Source of the DNA: Pseudomonadota bacterium | GTDB lineage: Bacteria > Pseudomonadota > Alphaproteobacteria > Acetobacterales > Acetobacteraceae | Direction: 5' to 3' | NCBI GenBank assembly: GCA_021781835.1 | Contig: JAJXWD010000029.1 | Span: 1-37,077, forward strand | Length of the DNA: 37,077 nt | Shown here: piece after piece, positions 16,936 to 26,141 of the stretch | How positions within the stretch are numbered: the stretch's first letter is position 1 | How the letters are laid out: every line of letters starts with the position of its first letter | Notes under the pieces: generated by a model | What the model saw: the letters and a program-made list of their open reading frames with translations, nothing else | Told to the model about the DNA's origin: nothing | Databases searched by the model: none | Translations under genes and position numbers: made by a program

Positions 16936-19761
16936 ATGGGTCTGATCAAGGAAACCGATTTCGGCACCAAGCCCGCCACGGGCAAGCCCATCACCCTCAC
17001 CATAGACGGCCAGCCCGTCACCGTGCCCGAGGGCACCTCCCTCATGCGCGCGGCCGCCCTGCTCGGCACCCAAATCCCCAAACTCTGCGCGACCGACAGC
17101 CTCGATGCCTTCGGCTCCTGCCGCCTGTGCCTGGTCGAGATCGAAGGCCGCCCCGGCACGCCCGCCTCCTGCACCACCCCGGCGGCCGAGGGCCAGGTGG
17201 TGCATACCCAGACCGAGCGCCTGGCCAAGCTGCGCAAGGGGGTCATGGAGCTTTATATCTCCGACCACCCGCTCGATTGCCTGACCTGCGCCGCCAATGG
17301 CGATTGCGAATTGCAGGACATGGCCGGCGCGGTCGGCCTGCGTGAGGTGCGCTACGAGACCGGCGCCAACCATCTCAACGCCCATAAAGACCTTTCCAAC
17401 CCCTATTTCACCTTCGACCCCGCCAAATGCATCGTCTGCTCGCGCTGCGTGCGCGCCTGCGCCGAGGTCCAGGGCACGTTCGCCCTCACCATCGCGGGCG
17501 CGGGCTTTGGCTCGCATGTCGCGCCGGGCATGGATGAACCCTTCCTCGGCTCCGAATGTGTCTCCTGCGGCGCCTGCGTGCAGGCCTGCCCCACCGCCAC
17601 CCTCACCGAAAAATCGGTCATCGAGCACGGCCAGCCCGAACATTCCGCCATCACCACCTGCGCCTATTGCGGGGTCGGCTGCGCCTTCAAGGCCGAAATG
17701 CGGGGCGAGACCCTGGTGCGCATGGTGCCCTACAAGGATGGCCAGGCCAATCACGGCCATTCCTGCGTCAAGGGCCGGTTCGCCTGGGGCTATGCCACGC
17801 ACCGCGAGCGCATCACCAAGCCGATGATCCGCGCCGCCATCACCGATCCCTGGCGCGAGGTCTCGTGGACAGAGGCCCTCGCCCACACCGCCGCCGCGTT
17901 CAAGCGCATCCAGGCCAAATACGGGGCCGAGGCGATCGGCGGCATCACCTCCTCGCGCTGCACCAACGAGGAAACCTACCTGGTTCAAAAACTGGTGCGC
18001 GCGGGCTTTGGCAACAACAACGTCGATACCTGCGCCCGCGTCTGTCACTCCCCCACCGGCTACGGGCTCAAGCTCACGCTCGGCACCTCGGCCGGCACGC
18101 AGGATTTCGACAGTGTCGAGCAGGCCGACGTGGTGCTGGTGATCGGCGCCAACCCGACCGACGGCCACCCCGTCTTCGCCTCACGGCTCAAAAAACGCCT
18201 GCGCGAGGGCGCCAAGCTCATCGTCGCCGATCCGCGCCGCATAGATCTGGTGCACAGCCCCCACACCCAGGCCGCCTATCATCTGGCGCTGCGCCCGGGC
18301 ACCAATGTCGCGCTCGTCAACGCGCTGGCCCATGTCGTGGTTACCGAAAAACTCTACGACGAGGCCTTCATCCGCGCCCGCTGCGACTGGGATGAATTCT
18401 CCGAATGGGCCGAGTTCGTCGCCCAGCCCCGCCACAGCCCCGAAGCGACCCAAGCCCTCACCACCGTGCCGCCCCGCCTGGTGCGCGAGGCCGCGCGGCT
18501 CTACGCCACGGGGGGCAACGGCGCCATCTATTATGGGCTTGGCGTCACCGAGCACAGCCAGGGCTCCACCACGGTCATCTCCATCGCCAACCTCGCCATG
18601 GCCACGGGCAATATCGGCCGGCCGGGCGTCGGCATCAATCCGCTGCGCGGCCAAAACAACGTCCAGGGCAGTTGCGACATGGGCAGCTTCCCGCATGAAT
18701 TTCCCGGCTACCGCCACGTCGCGGACGATGCCACCCGCGCCATTTTCGAGACCGCCTGGGGCGTGAAACTCTCCAACGACCCCGGCCTGCGCATCCCCAA
18801 CATGCTCGATGCCGCCATGGACGGCACCTTCAAGGGCCTCTACATCCAGGGCGAGGACATCGCCCAATCCGACCCCGACACCAAACACATCACCGCCGGG
18901 CTCTCGGCCATGGAGTGCGTGGTCGTGCAGGATCTGTTCCTCAACGAAACCGCCTCCTTCGCCCATGTCTTCCTGCCCGGCTCCACCTTCCTCGAAAAAG
19001 ACGGCACCTTCACCAACGCCGAGCGCCGCATCCAGCGCGTGCGCAAGGTCATGACCCCGCGCAACGGTTTCCAGGACTGGGAGATCACCCAGCTGCTGGC
19101 CAACGAGATGGGCTATGCCATGCACTACGCCCATCCCGGCGAGATCATGGACGAAATCGCCCGCACCACCCCGTCCTTCGCCAATGTCTCCTACGCGCTG
19201 CTCGATGAGCAAGGCTCCGTGCAATGGCCCTGCAACCAGGCCGCGCCCACCGGCACGCCCACCATGCATGTCGAGGGGTTCGTGCGCGGCAAGGGCCGGT
19301 TCGTCATCACCGACTATGTGGCGACCGACGAAAAAACCGGCCCGCGCTTTCCGCTGCTGCTCACCACCGGGCGCATCCTCTCGCAATATAATGTCGGCGC
19401 GCAAACCCGGCGCACCGACAACACCATCTGGCACGAGGAGGACCTCCTCGAGATCCACCCGGTCGATGCCGAGGATCGCGGCGTCCAAAACGGCGACTGG
19501 GTCCGGCTGAAAAGCCGCGCGGGCGAGACCAGCCTGCGCGCCAAGATCACCGACCGCGTCTCGCCCGGCGTGGTCTACACCACTTTCCACCACCCCCAGA
19601 CCCAGGCCAACGTCATCACCACCGAGTACTCCGACTGGGCGACCAACTGCCCCGAATACAAGGTCACGGCGGTGCAGGTCGCACTCGCCAACGGCCCCTC
19701 GGAGTGGCAGCAGCAGCAGCGCGAGCACAATAGCTTGTCCCGGCGGATCGAGACGGCATGA
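16936..19761 (+). CDS. fdsA: NAD-dependent formate dehydrogenase, alpha (molybdopterin) subunit
   Basis: A 941-residue Mo-bis-MGD catalytic subunit that oxidises formate to CO2. The N-terminal [2Fe-2S] ferredoxin has Cys51, 62, 65 and 79. A His111-Cys115-Cys118-Cys124 site follows, then two [4Fe-4S] sets (Cys165-168-171-175 and Cys208-211-214-218). The catalytic domain opens with CAYCGVGC (242-249) and Cys277. The Mo ligand is Cys370 in CARVCHSPTGYG, so it is cysteine, not selenocysteine. The C-terminal dinucleotide-binding domain starts near LLLTTGR. GGAG precedes the ATG by 7 nt, and the stop overlaps fdhD (ATGA). The whole is the cytosolic oxygen-tolerant type known from Rhodobacter and Cupriavidus. 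Confidence 0.96.
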   Translation: MGLIKETDFGTKPATGKPITLTIDGQPVTVPEGTSLMRAAALLGTQIPKLCATDSLDAFGSCRLCLVEIEGRPGTPASCTTPAAEGQVVHTQTERLAKLRKGVMELYISDHPLDCLTCAANGDCELQDMAGAVGLREVRYETGANHLNAHKDLSNPYFTFDPAKCIVCSRCVRACAEVQGTFALTIAGAGFGSHVAPGMDEPFLGSECVSCGACVQACPTATLTEKSVIEHGQPEHSAITTCAYCGVGCAFKAEMRGETLVRMVPYKDGQANHGHSCVKGRFAWGYATHRERITKPMIRAAITDPWREVSWTEALAHTAAAFKRIQAKYGAEAIGGITSSRCTNEETYLVQKLVRAGFGNNNVDTCARVCHSPTGYGLKLTLGTSAGTQDFDSVEQADVVLVIGANPTDGHPVFASRLKKRLREGAKLIVADPRRIDLVHSPHTQAAYHLALRPGTNVALVNALAHVVVTEKLYDEAFIRARCDWDEFSEWAEFVAQPRHSPEATQALTTVPPRLVREAARLYATGGNGAIYYGLGVTEHSQGSTTVISIANLAMATGNIGRPGVGINPLRGQNNVQGSCDMGSFPHEFPGYRHVADDATRAIFETAWGVKLSNDPGLRIPNMLDAAMDGTFKGLYIQGEDIAQSDPDTKHITAGLSAMECVVVQDLFLNETASFAHVFLPGSTFLEKDGTFTNAERRIQRVRKVMTPRNGFQDWEITQLLANEMGYAMHYAHPGEIMDEIARTTPSFANVSYALLDEQGSVQWPCNQAAPTGTPTMHVEGFVRGKGRFVITDYVATDEKTGPRFPLLLTTGRILSQYNVGAQTRRTDNTIWHEEDLLEIHPVDAEDRGVQNGDWVRLKSRAGETSLRAKITDRVSPGVVYTTFHHPQTQANVITTEYSDWATNCPEYKVTAVQVALANGPSEWQQQQREHNSLSRRIETA

Positions 19762-20573
19762 GCGGCGCGGTGCGCGTTTCCTCGCTGGCCTGGCGGAGCG
19801 GCGGACCAGCCCCGGCCGGGCGCACCGTGCCCGAGGAAATGCCCATCGCCCTGTCCTATGACTTCACCCCCTTCGGCGTGATGATGGCCACCCCCGCCGA
19901 CCTCGAGGATTTCGCCCTCGGCTTCTCGCTCACCGAGGGCATCATCGGCGCGGCAGGCGACCTCGCCAGCCTCGAGATCATCCCCCAGCCCGGCGGCCAT
20001 GAATGCCGCATGATGCTGCGCCACGGCCTGCCCGAGGCGGTCAAGACCCGCCGGCGCATCGGCGCCGGTCCCGTCGGCTGCGGCCTGTGCGGCGTCGAGC
20101 AGATCGGGAGCGCCCTGCGCGGCCTGCCCCAAGCGCCCGCCGGCCTGCCCATCGCCCCGCTTGAGCTGCAAGCCGCCTTCGCCCGCCTGCCCGCGCTGCA
20201 AATCTTGAATACCGAAACCCGCGCCGTGCACGCCGCCGCTTTCTGGGTGCCCCAAACCGGCCAGCTTCTGCTGCGCGAAGATGTCGGGCGCCACAACGCG
20301 CTCGACAAGCTCGCCGGCGCCATGGCCAAAAACGCCCTCGCCGCCGCCAGCGGGGTGGTGCTGGTCACATCGCGCGTTTCCATCGAGCTGGTACAAAAAA
20401 CCGCCATGCTCGGCGCCCCCGCCATCGCCGCCATCTCGGCCCCCACCGCCCTGGCCATCCGCGCGGCCGAGACCGCCGGTCTCACCCTCATCGCCGTCGC
20501 CCGGCCCGACGGGTTCGAGATCTTCACCCACCCCGAGCGGGTTCTGACCGAGGCATCCCCCCATGTCGCATGA
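19758..20573 (+). CDS. fdhD: formate dehydrogenase sulfur-transfer chaperone
   Basis: A 271-residue FdhD (FdsC) homologue. It moves sulfur from a cysteine desulfurase onto the molybdenum cofactor before insertion into FdsA and is needed for formate dehydrogenase activity. The active CxxC is Cys108-Gly-Leu-Cys111 in GPVGCGLCGVEQ. Other family blocks are LEDFALGFSLTEGII and EDVGRHNALDKLAGAM. It overlaps fdsA by 4 bp and fdsD by 11 bp, so all three are tightly coupled. Confidence 0.95.
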   Translation: MSGAVRVSSLAWRSGGPAPAGRTVPEEMPIALSYDFTPFGVMMATPADLEDFALGFSLTEGIIGAAGDLASLEIIPQPGGHECRMMLRHGLPEAVKTRRRIGAGPVGCGLCGVEQIGSALRGLPQAPAGLPIAPLELQAAFARLPALQILNTETRAVHAAAFWVPQTGQLLLREDVGRHNALDKLAGAMAKNALAAASGVVLVTSRVSIELVQKTAMLGAPAIAAISAPTALAIRAAETAGLTLIAVARPDGFEIFTHPERVLTEASPHVA

Positions 20574-20775
20574 AAAACTGGTCTATATGGCCAACCAGAT
20601 CGGCCAATTCTTCCAAACCCAGCCCAACGCCCAGGCCGAAGCCGAAATCGCCGACCATATCAATGCTTTTTGGGAAAAACGCATGCGCGCGCAAATTCTC
20701 GCCCATCTGGCCTCTGGCGGCGCGGGGCTGGATGAGCGGGTGCGCGCCGCCCTCACCCACGTCAAGCCAGGATAA
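20563..20775 (+). CDS. fdsD: formate dehydrogenase, delta subunit
   Basis: A 70-residue FdsD-family protein, largely helical, with KLVYMANQIGQFFQTQP and INAFWEKRMRAQILAHL as conserved blocks and a GGAGLDERVRAAL end. In NAD-dependent formate dehydrogenases it is a small subunit needed for assembly or stability of the complex. It is the last gene of the operon, starting inside fdhD. Its TAA is only 3 bp from the stop codon of the convergent sensor-kinase gene. Confidence 0.9.
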   Translation: MSHEKLVYMANQIGQFFQTQPNAQAEAEIADHINAFWEKRMRAQILAHLASGGAGLDERVRAALTHVKPG

Positions 20776-20778
20776 GCT

Positions 20779-23700
20779 TCAGGCCGCGTCCCGCAACTGG
20801 CGCACCGTCTCGCGCGCGGCCTCGGCCAAGCCCTCCACAAACGCCTCATCGGCTTGGCGGCCCTCAAACCCTGCCAGCATCTCACCCAGCCCGGTCAGCC
20901 CCAAATTGGCGGCCGAACCTCTCAACGCCTGCACGATCTGGCCGGGCGCCACCGCCTCACCGCTCCGCAACGCCCCGCGCAACGTCTCGATCATGGGCGC
21001 CAGCGTCGCGCAAAAATGCCGGATCAGCTGGCCAAACCGTTCCACACCCAGCGTTTCGCGCAGCTCCGCCTGGGCCTGCCAGTCTATCAACCGGTCATCG
21101 CCCGCCCTCTGCCCGCCAATCTCGGGCAAACGCTTGAGCCGCATGGTGAACACAAACAAGCTGCCCGCGCCCTTGCTCGACACCACCTCAATGCCCCCGC
21201 CCATCCGCTCCACCAGCCGGTTGGCGATGGCCAGCCCCAGCCCAACCCCATCATGGCGGCGGGTGGTCGAGCCGTCTTCCTGCGAAAACTCGCCAAACAC
21301 CCGCGCCTGCTCCTCGGGTGCGATGCCGATGCCGGTATCTTGCACCGCGAACCGCACCACCACCTCCGTGCCCTCGGCCCGCGTCTCATCCACCAGCACG
21401 CGCACCGCCCCGGTTTCGGTAAATTTCACGGCATTGCCGATAATGGCCCTGGCCACCTGCGCGATGCGCGCGGCATCGCCCATAAACCGGCCGCGCAGTG
21501 CTGGCGCCACCCGCCAAGAAAACGCCACCCCCTTGGCCGCCGCGCGGGGCGCCAGCTCGGCAGCCACCCCCTGCATGATGGCCTCGATCTCGCACGGCGC
21601 CTCCTCCAGCCCAACCTCGTCCTTCTCCAGCTTCGAGAAATCCAAAATCCCGCAAATCACCCCGAGCAGCGCCTCTGATGAGGCCTGAATGGTCTCGGCG
21701 AACTGCCGCAGCCGTGGCGTCGCCGCCTCCTCGGCCAGCAGCCCGGCCATGCCGAGAATGCCGTTCATGGGCGTGCGCAGCTCATGCGACATATTGGCCA
21801 GAAACTCCGATTTCGCCCGGCTGGCCGCCAGCGCGGCATCGCGCGCCTCGCGCAGGGCCGCGCTCAAACGCCGCTCGGCCTCCACGGATTTGCGCAGTTC
21901 GGCATTGATCTCGGTCAGCCGGTCGCGGGCCGATTTCAACCCCTCTCGGGCATTGTCGAGCCCGCCGATCGCCCCGCCGATCCGCTCCTGCATCAGGTTG
22001 AAATTGGCCGCCATCAGGCCCAGCTCGTCTTGCGCGCGCACGGTCACGGGCTGAATGTCGAGCGTGACATGCGCGGCCTCCAGCTCGCCTTTGCCCAGCG
22101 CCTCCACCGCCTGGGCAAAATCGGCCAGCACCCCGCCAATCAGCCGGCTGGCGGCGCGGCTCACCTCGCGCGCGGCATGGCCGATCATGCCCGGCAGCAC
22201 AATGCCCACGGTCACGGTCAGCATCGCCACCGCCACGAAAATATCGTCGAGCATGGCGATATCGGCGGCACGCCCGGGCGGAATGAGGCCGACGGCGATC
22301 ATATAACCCGCCGCATCCAGCGCCAGCACCGCGAGCATGGCGCCGGTGAGCTTCATGTGCAGCGTCTGGCCAAAGCGTATCTGCCCTTGCAGCGCGCCAT
22401 CCTCCAGCCGCCGCCAGATATAGAAAATCCCCCCCGAATAGGCGAGCGCCATAGAGAGCACCACGGTTGGCAGACCGAACTGCTCAAACCCCAGCACGGT
22501 CGAGCCCCCCCACACCGCCGCCGCCGCCAGCCCCAGCCCCAAAGTCCCCCTGGGCGCGCGAAACGGCCTGGGCAGCCCGGGCGCATCGCGCCGCGCCAGC
22601 CACACCGCCACGTTGGGCAGCGCGATGCCGATGAGATACGAAAAATTCGCCGCCGCGATCAGCCACACCGGATCGCCGATCAGCATGAACAAAATCGCCA
22701 GCGCCGCCGTGGTCAGCGCCGCCACCCAGGGGGCATCGGTGCGGGCGCAGCGCTTGGCGAACATGCGCGGCAGCAGCCCGTCCTCGGAAAGCTGCGAGAG
22801 CACGCGCGCCGCCCCGGCAATCGGCTGCAACGTGCCGTGAAACATGTTGAAGATGACAAACCAAAGCGCCAGGTACCGCCCCGCCGCCCCAAAGAGTGGC
22901 GCGAACACCGGCCCCAGCGTCTGTGACAAATCGCCCCCCAGCGCCCCGCCGCCCAGCACCCCAAACCACACCACTGGCAGCACGCCAAAATACAGCCCCG
23001 CCAGCAGCGCATTGGCCAGCAGCGCGCGCGGCACGTTGCGGTTCTGGTCGATGGTTTCGCCCACATGGCACAAGGCCGCCTCAAAGGCCGGGGCGCCGAA
23101 CCCGATGAGGTAAAGCCCCGCCATGGCGCTGGTGATCTGCCCAAACAGCCCCGGAAACGGCGTGGCGAGCTGGTAGTCGAAAGCCGCGCGCCAGTTCACC
23201 GTACCCGCGAGCACCGGCACCAGCGCGGCCAGAAAGGCGATCGAGGTGGACAGGCAAGCCACCGCCACCGCCACGCGGGTGGTGAGCCTGATCCCCCCGA
23301 TATTAACCCCCAGAAACGCCAGAATAATGAAAACGGCGATCACCTCAACCGGCACGCCCGGCAGCCAATGCTGCAAGGCGCCGGCCGAAAACAAGGCCGT
23401 GACCCCGCAGGTCGGCACCCAGCCCCACCAATAGCACACGCCCGTGAGCACCGAGAGAATATCGCCATAAGGCCGGAAGGCGTCGGTGCAGGCGGCGGCA
23501 ATTCCGCCCACCCGGTTGGGATACATCAGCACCAGCTCCAGCCAGCCCGGCGCGGCCATGTAAGACAGCCCCAGCCCCAGCAGCAGCAGCGGCACGGCGG
23601 CGCTGCCCTGGCCGGGAATCGCCCCTTGCCCGGCAAACAGCGCGGCCAGCAGAAACAGGCTCTGGTTCGAGCCACCCACGGCCAGCGCGCTGGTGCCCAC

Positions 23701-23793
23701 CCAGCCAATCCGCCGCGGGTGCGGGCGTGTCGCGCCATCTACCACCTGCGCCGCCGCCTGCGCCGTCACGGGGGGTGGCGCCGTGCTCACCAC
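20779..23793 (-). CDS. amino-acid-permease-like transporter fused to a histidine kinase
   Basis: A 1004-residue membrane sensor. Residues about 28-460 look like an APC-superfamily amino acid/polyamine permease, with some 12 hydrophobic helices and blocks such as GLYLIGFGAPAFEAALCHVGETI and RYLALWFVIFNMFHG. Two more membrane helices (about 485-505 and 517-537) and a HAMP-like linker (540-600) follow, then a coiled coil (610-660). The kinase has His670 in SHELRTPMNG, N787, DTGIGIAP (819) and GVGLGLAI. A C-terminal HPt-like segment (about 905-1004, QALRGSAANLG) has Gln955 where the phospho-accepting His should be. The start is GTG 23793 or GTG 23790, the latter overlapping the upstream kinase stop (GTGA). 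There is no receiver domain. The layout resembles CbrA, but CbrA carries an SLC5 transporter. Ligand unknown. Confidence 0.85.
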   Translation of the reverse strand: MVSTAPPPVTAQAAAQVVDGATRPHPRRIGWVGTSALAVGGSNQSLFLLAALFAGQGAIPGQGSAAVPLLLLGLGLSYMAAPGWLELVLMYPNRVGGIAAACTDAFRPYGDILSVLTGVCYWWGWVPTCGVTALFSAGALQHWLPGVPVEVIAVFIILAFLGVNIGGIRLTTRVAVAVACLSTSIAFLAALVPVLAGTVNWRAAFDYQLATPFPGLFGQITSAMAGLYLIGFGAPAFEAALCHVGETIDQNRNVPRALLANALLAGLYFGVLPVVWFGVLGGGALGGDLSQTLGPVFAPLFGAAGRYLALWFVIFNMFHGTLQPIAGAARVLSQLSEDGLLPRMFAKRCARTDAPWVAALTTAALAILFMLIGDPVWLIAAANFSYLIGIALPNVAVWLARRDAPGLPRPFRAPRGTLGLGLAAAAVWGGSTVLGFEQFGLPTVVLSMALAYSGGIFYIWRRLEDGALQGQIRFGQTLHMKLTGAMLAVLALDAAGYMIAVGLIPPGRAADIAMLDDIFVAVAMLTVTVGIVLPGMIGHAAREVSRAASRLIGGVLADFAQAVEALGKGELEAAHVTLDIQPVTVRAQDELGLMAANFNLMQERIGGAIGGLDNAREGLKSARDRLTEINAELRKSVEAERRLSAALREARDAALAASRAKSEFLANMSHELRTPMNGILGMAGLLAEEAATPRLRQFAETIQASSEALLGVICGILDFSKLEKDEVGLEEAPCEIEAIMQGVAAELAPRAAAKGVAFSWRVAPALRGRFMGDAARIAQVARAIIGNAVKFTETGAVRVLVDETRAEGTEVVVRFAVQDTGIGIAPEEQARVFGEFSQEDGSTTRRHDGVGLGLAIANRLVERMGGGIEVVSSKGAGSLFVFTMRLKRLPEIGGQRAGDDRLIDWQAQAELRETLGVERFGQLIRHFCATLAPMIETLRGALRSGEAVAPGQIVQALRGSAANLGLTGLGEMLAGFEGRQADEAFVEGLAEAARETVRQLRDAA

Positions 23794-25928
23794 CCCTCCG
23801 GCAGCGCCACGGCGGCCAGCGGGGCGGCGCGCCCGGGCACGCGCCTGGCCTCGGCATACCGCGCCAGCGCCTCATCGAGCGCCCGGCGCGTCAGCGGTTT
23901 GGTGAGAAAATCATTCATGCCGGCCTGCAGGCATTGGGCGCGGTGGCGGGCATCGGCATTGGCGGTCACGGCGATGATATAAATCCCCGCCTCGCGCCCG
24001 CGCAGCTTGCGTATCGCGCGGGTGGCGGTCAACCCGTCAATATCGGGCATCATCATGTCCATCAGCACCAGATCATACTGCCCGGTGGCCACCGCCGAAA
24101 TCGCCTCGACACCGTTTTGCACCACCGCCAGCTCATGCCCCAGACTGCCCAGCATGGCCCTGGCCACCACTTGGTTGATCTCATTATCCTCGGCCAGCAA
24201 AATCCGCAGCCGGCCGGTGGCGGGCATCAGGCTGGCGGACGGGCTCACCTTTTCGGGCGGACGCACCTCGCGCGGGGCACCGAGCGCGCCGAGCAGCGCC
24301 GCCTCGCCGGCGGGCAGCCGCAGCGCCTCGCTTTTATGCGCGCCGCCGCGCGCCCGTGTACGCACCACGCGCAGCCCCGGCCCAAAGGGCTGGCCGCCAA
24401 GCTCAAGCCCCCCGTCCAATTCCAGCTGGGCGGCGAACTCACCGGCGATCAACAGCGCGTCATAAGGCTGGCCGCGCGCCCGCGCCGCCCCCAGCGAAGC
24501 GCCGACCAGGCTCGAATCATCCACCGCCAGCGCATCCGCCCCCAGGGCCATCGCCTGCGCGGCGAGCAGCGCGCCCGCCACGCCATTGGGTTCGGCCACC
24601 AGCACCCGCCGCCCACGCAGCGGCAGCGGCGCCGCGCACACGGCCTCGGCGCCCGGCTGCAATGGCACCGGCAAGCTGAAACTGAACACCGAGCCCTTGC
24701 CCGGCGCGCTGCTCACCACGATCTCCCCGCCCAGCAACCGCACCAGCTGGTGGCAAATGGCCAGCCCCAGCCCCGTACCCCCGGCCTTGCGCGCATTTCT
24801 GGCCGAGAGCTGGGTAAAACGCTGAAACAGCCGCGGCTGGTCGGCTTCTGGAATACCGATGCCGGTATCGCGCACCTCGAACCCGATCTCCGCCCGTCCC
24901 GCGCTCACCTCCCCAACCCGCCGCACCCGCACCGAGACGCCGCCGAAATTGGTGAATTTCACCCCATTGCCGATCAGGTTGAGCAGCACCTGGCGCAGGC
25001 GCACGGCGTCCAGGGCCACCAATCGCGGCACCCCCGCCTCAAACACCGCCCCCAGGGCCAAGCCCGCCTCCTCGGCGCTGGCCGCCATCACCGCCACCGC
25101 CTCCTCGACGATATTGGTCAGGTCGCAGGGCTGGGCCTCGGTTTCCAGCGCCCCGGCCTCGAGTTTCGAATAATCCAGCACGTCATTGACGATTTCGAGC
25201 AGATGCGCCGATGCCGCCTTGAGCGTGGCGGCATAATGCGCCTGATCGGGCCGCAGGCCCGAGCTGTCGAGCATCTCGCTCATGCCGATGATGCCGGTCA
25301 GCGGCGTGCGGATCTCGTGCGACATGGTCTCGGCAAAGGCCGCCTTCAGCGCCGCCGCCTCGTCGGCCTCGCGCTGGGCCGCCCGCGCCACCTCCGCCAG
25401 CCGCTTCAACTCCCGTTTTTGCGCGCGCAGCTCCAGCTCATCGGCCGCCACCGCGGCCAGGCGGGTCAACAGCCCGCTTTGCACCGCTCCAAACTCCGGC
25501 CGGGGCTTGAAATCGATCAGACACAGCGTGCCCACCACATGGCCATCGGCGGTCCTGAGCGGCGCCCCGGCATAAAACTGGATCCGTGGCCCGTCCACCA
25601 CCAGCGGGTTGCCGGCAAAGCGGACATCCTGGCGGGCATCGGGCACCAGGCACACCCCAGCGTCCAATATGGCATGGGCGCAAAACGAGACCTCGCGCGG
25701 CGTCTCGGTCACGGCCAAGCCACGCACCGCCTTGAACCATTGGCGCCGCGCATCCACCAGCGAGACCAGCGCCGCCGGCACGCCGAACATGGCCAGCGCC
25801 AGCTCCACCAGCCGCTCAAACGCCTCCTCCGGCCCGGTATCGAGAATATCGAGCCCCCGCAGCGCGGCCAGGCGCGCGGCCTCGTTTCCGGGCACAGGCG
25901 CGGACATGCCGCCCATGGCACCAATCAT
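23787..25928 (-). CDS. cytosolic GAF-domain hybrid histidine kinase
   Basis: A 713-residue hybrid kinase with no membrane segment. A GAF domain spans about 14-165 (NEAARLAALRGLDILDTGPE ... GTLCLIDFKPRPEF). The kinase has His204 in MSHEIRTPLTGIIGMSEML, an N-box near 321, DTGIGIP (354) and GGTGLGLAI. A pseudo-receiver at about 438-550 starts VLVAEPNG and lacks the aspartate. A true receiver at about 574-690 has EDN and phospho-acceptor Asp624 in LMDMMMPD. The start 25928 was chosen because GGAGG lies 8 nt upstream; the longer open frame adds about 70 non-conserved residues. It overlaps the permease-kinase gene by 4-7 bp, so the two are coupled and may share one phosphorelay. No HPt or output regulator is nearby. 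Confidence 0.86.
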   Translation of the reverse strand: MIGAMGGMSAPVPGNEAARLAALRGLDILDTGPEEAFERLVELALAMFGVPAALVSLVDARRQWFKAVRGLAVTETPREVSFCAHAILDAGVCLVPDARQDVRFAGNPLVVDGPRIQFYAGAPLRTADGHVVGTLCLIDFKPRPEFGAVQSGLLTRLAAVAADELELRAQKRELKRLAEVARAAQREADEAAALKAAFAETMSHEIRTPLTGIIGMSEMLDSSGLRPDQAHYAATLKAASAHLLEIVNDVLDYSKLEAGALETEAQPCDLTNIVEEAVAVMAASAEEAGLALGAVFEAGVPRLVALDAVRLRQVLLNLIGNGVKFTNFGGVSVRVRRVGEVSAGRAEIGFEVRDTGIGIPEADQPRLFQRFTQLSARNARKAGGTGLGLAICHQLVRLLGGEIVVSSAPGKGSVFSFSLPVPLQPGAEAVCAAPLPLRGRRVLVAEPNGVAGALLAAQAMALGADALAVDDSSLVGASLGAARARGQPYDALLIAGEFAAQLELDGGLELGGQPFGPGLRVVRTRARGGAHKSEALRLPAGEAALLGALGAPREVRPPEKVSPSASLMPATGRLRILLAEDNEINQVVARAMLGSLGHELAVVQNGVEAISAVATGQYDLVLMDMMMPDIDGLTATRAIRKLRGREAGIYIIAVTANADARHRAQCLQAGMNDFLTKPLTRRALDEALARYAEARRVPGRAAPLAAVALPEGW

Positions 25929-26141
25929 GGCGCCGCCCTCCGGGCCATCTGCCCCCGCCACACCGCCGCACTCCGCCATGCCCCAACCGCCCCTTGCCAT
26001 GCCAAAACCGGCCCGCAACGCGGCCCGCCGGCCTGTCATTATCAGCGCAAGGTAAACAATCTGGAACGAAAGCCCGGCGTGGCACATAAATTGGCCGCGC
26101 GGTGGGGGCAAAACCGGCGGGTTACCCCGCCGGGCCATGGT

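Noticed and set aside
17640-18070. Selenocysteine in the formate dehydrogenase
   Set aside because: The Mo-ligand position is a plain Cys codon (Cys370, CARVCHSPT) and no in-frame TGA is present.
19758-20775. Frameshift between fdhD and fdsD
   Set aside because: The 11-bp overlap is between two complete family members in different frames, the normal coupled arrangement in fds operons.
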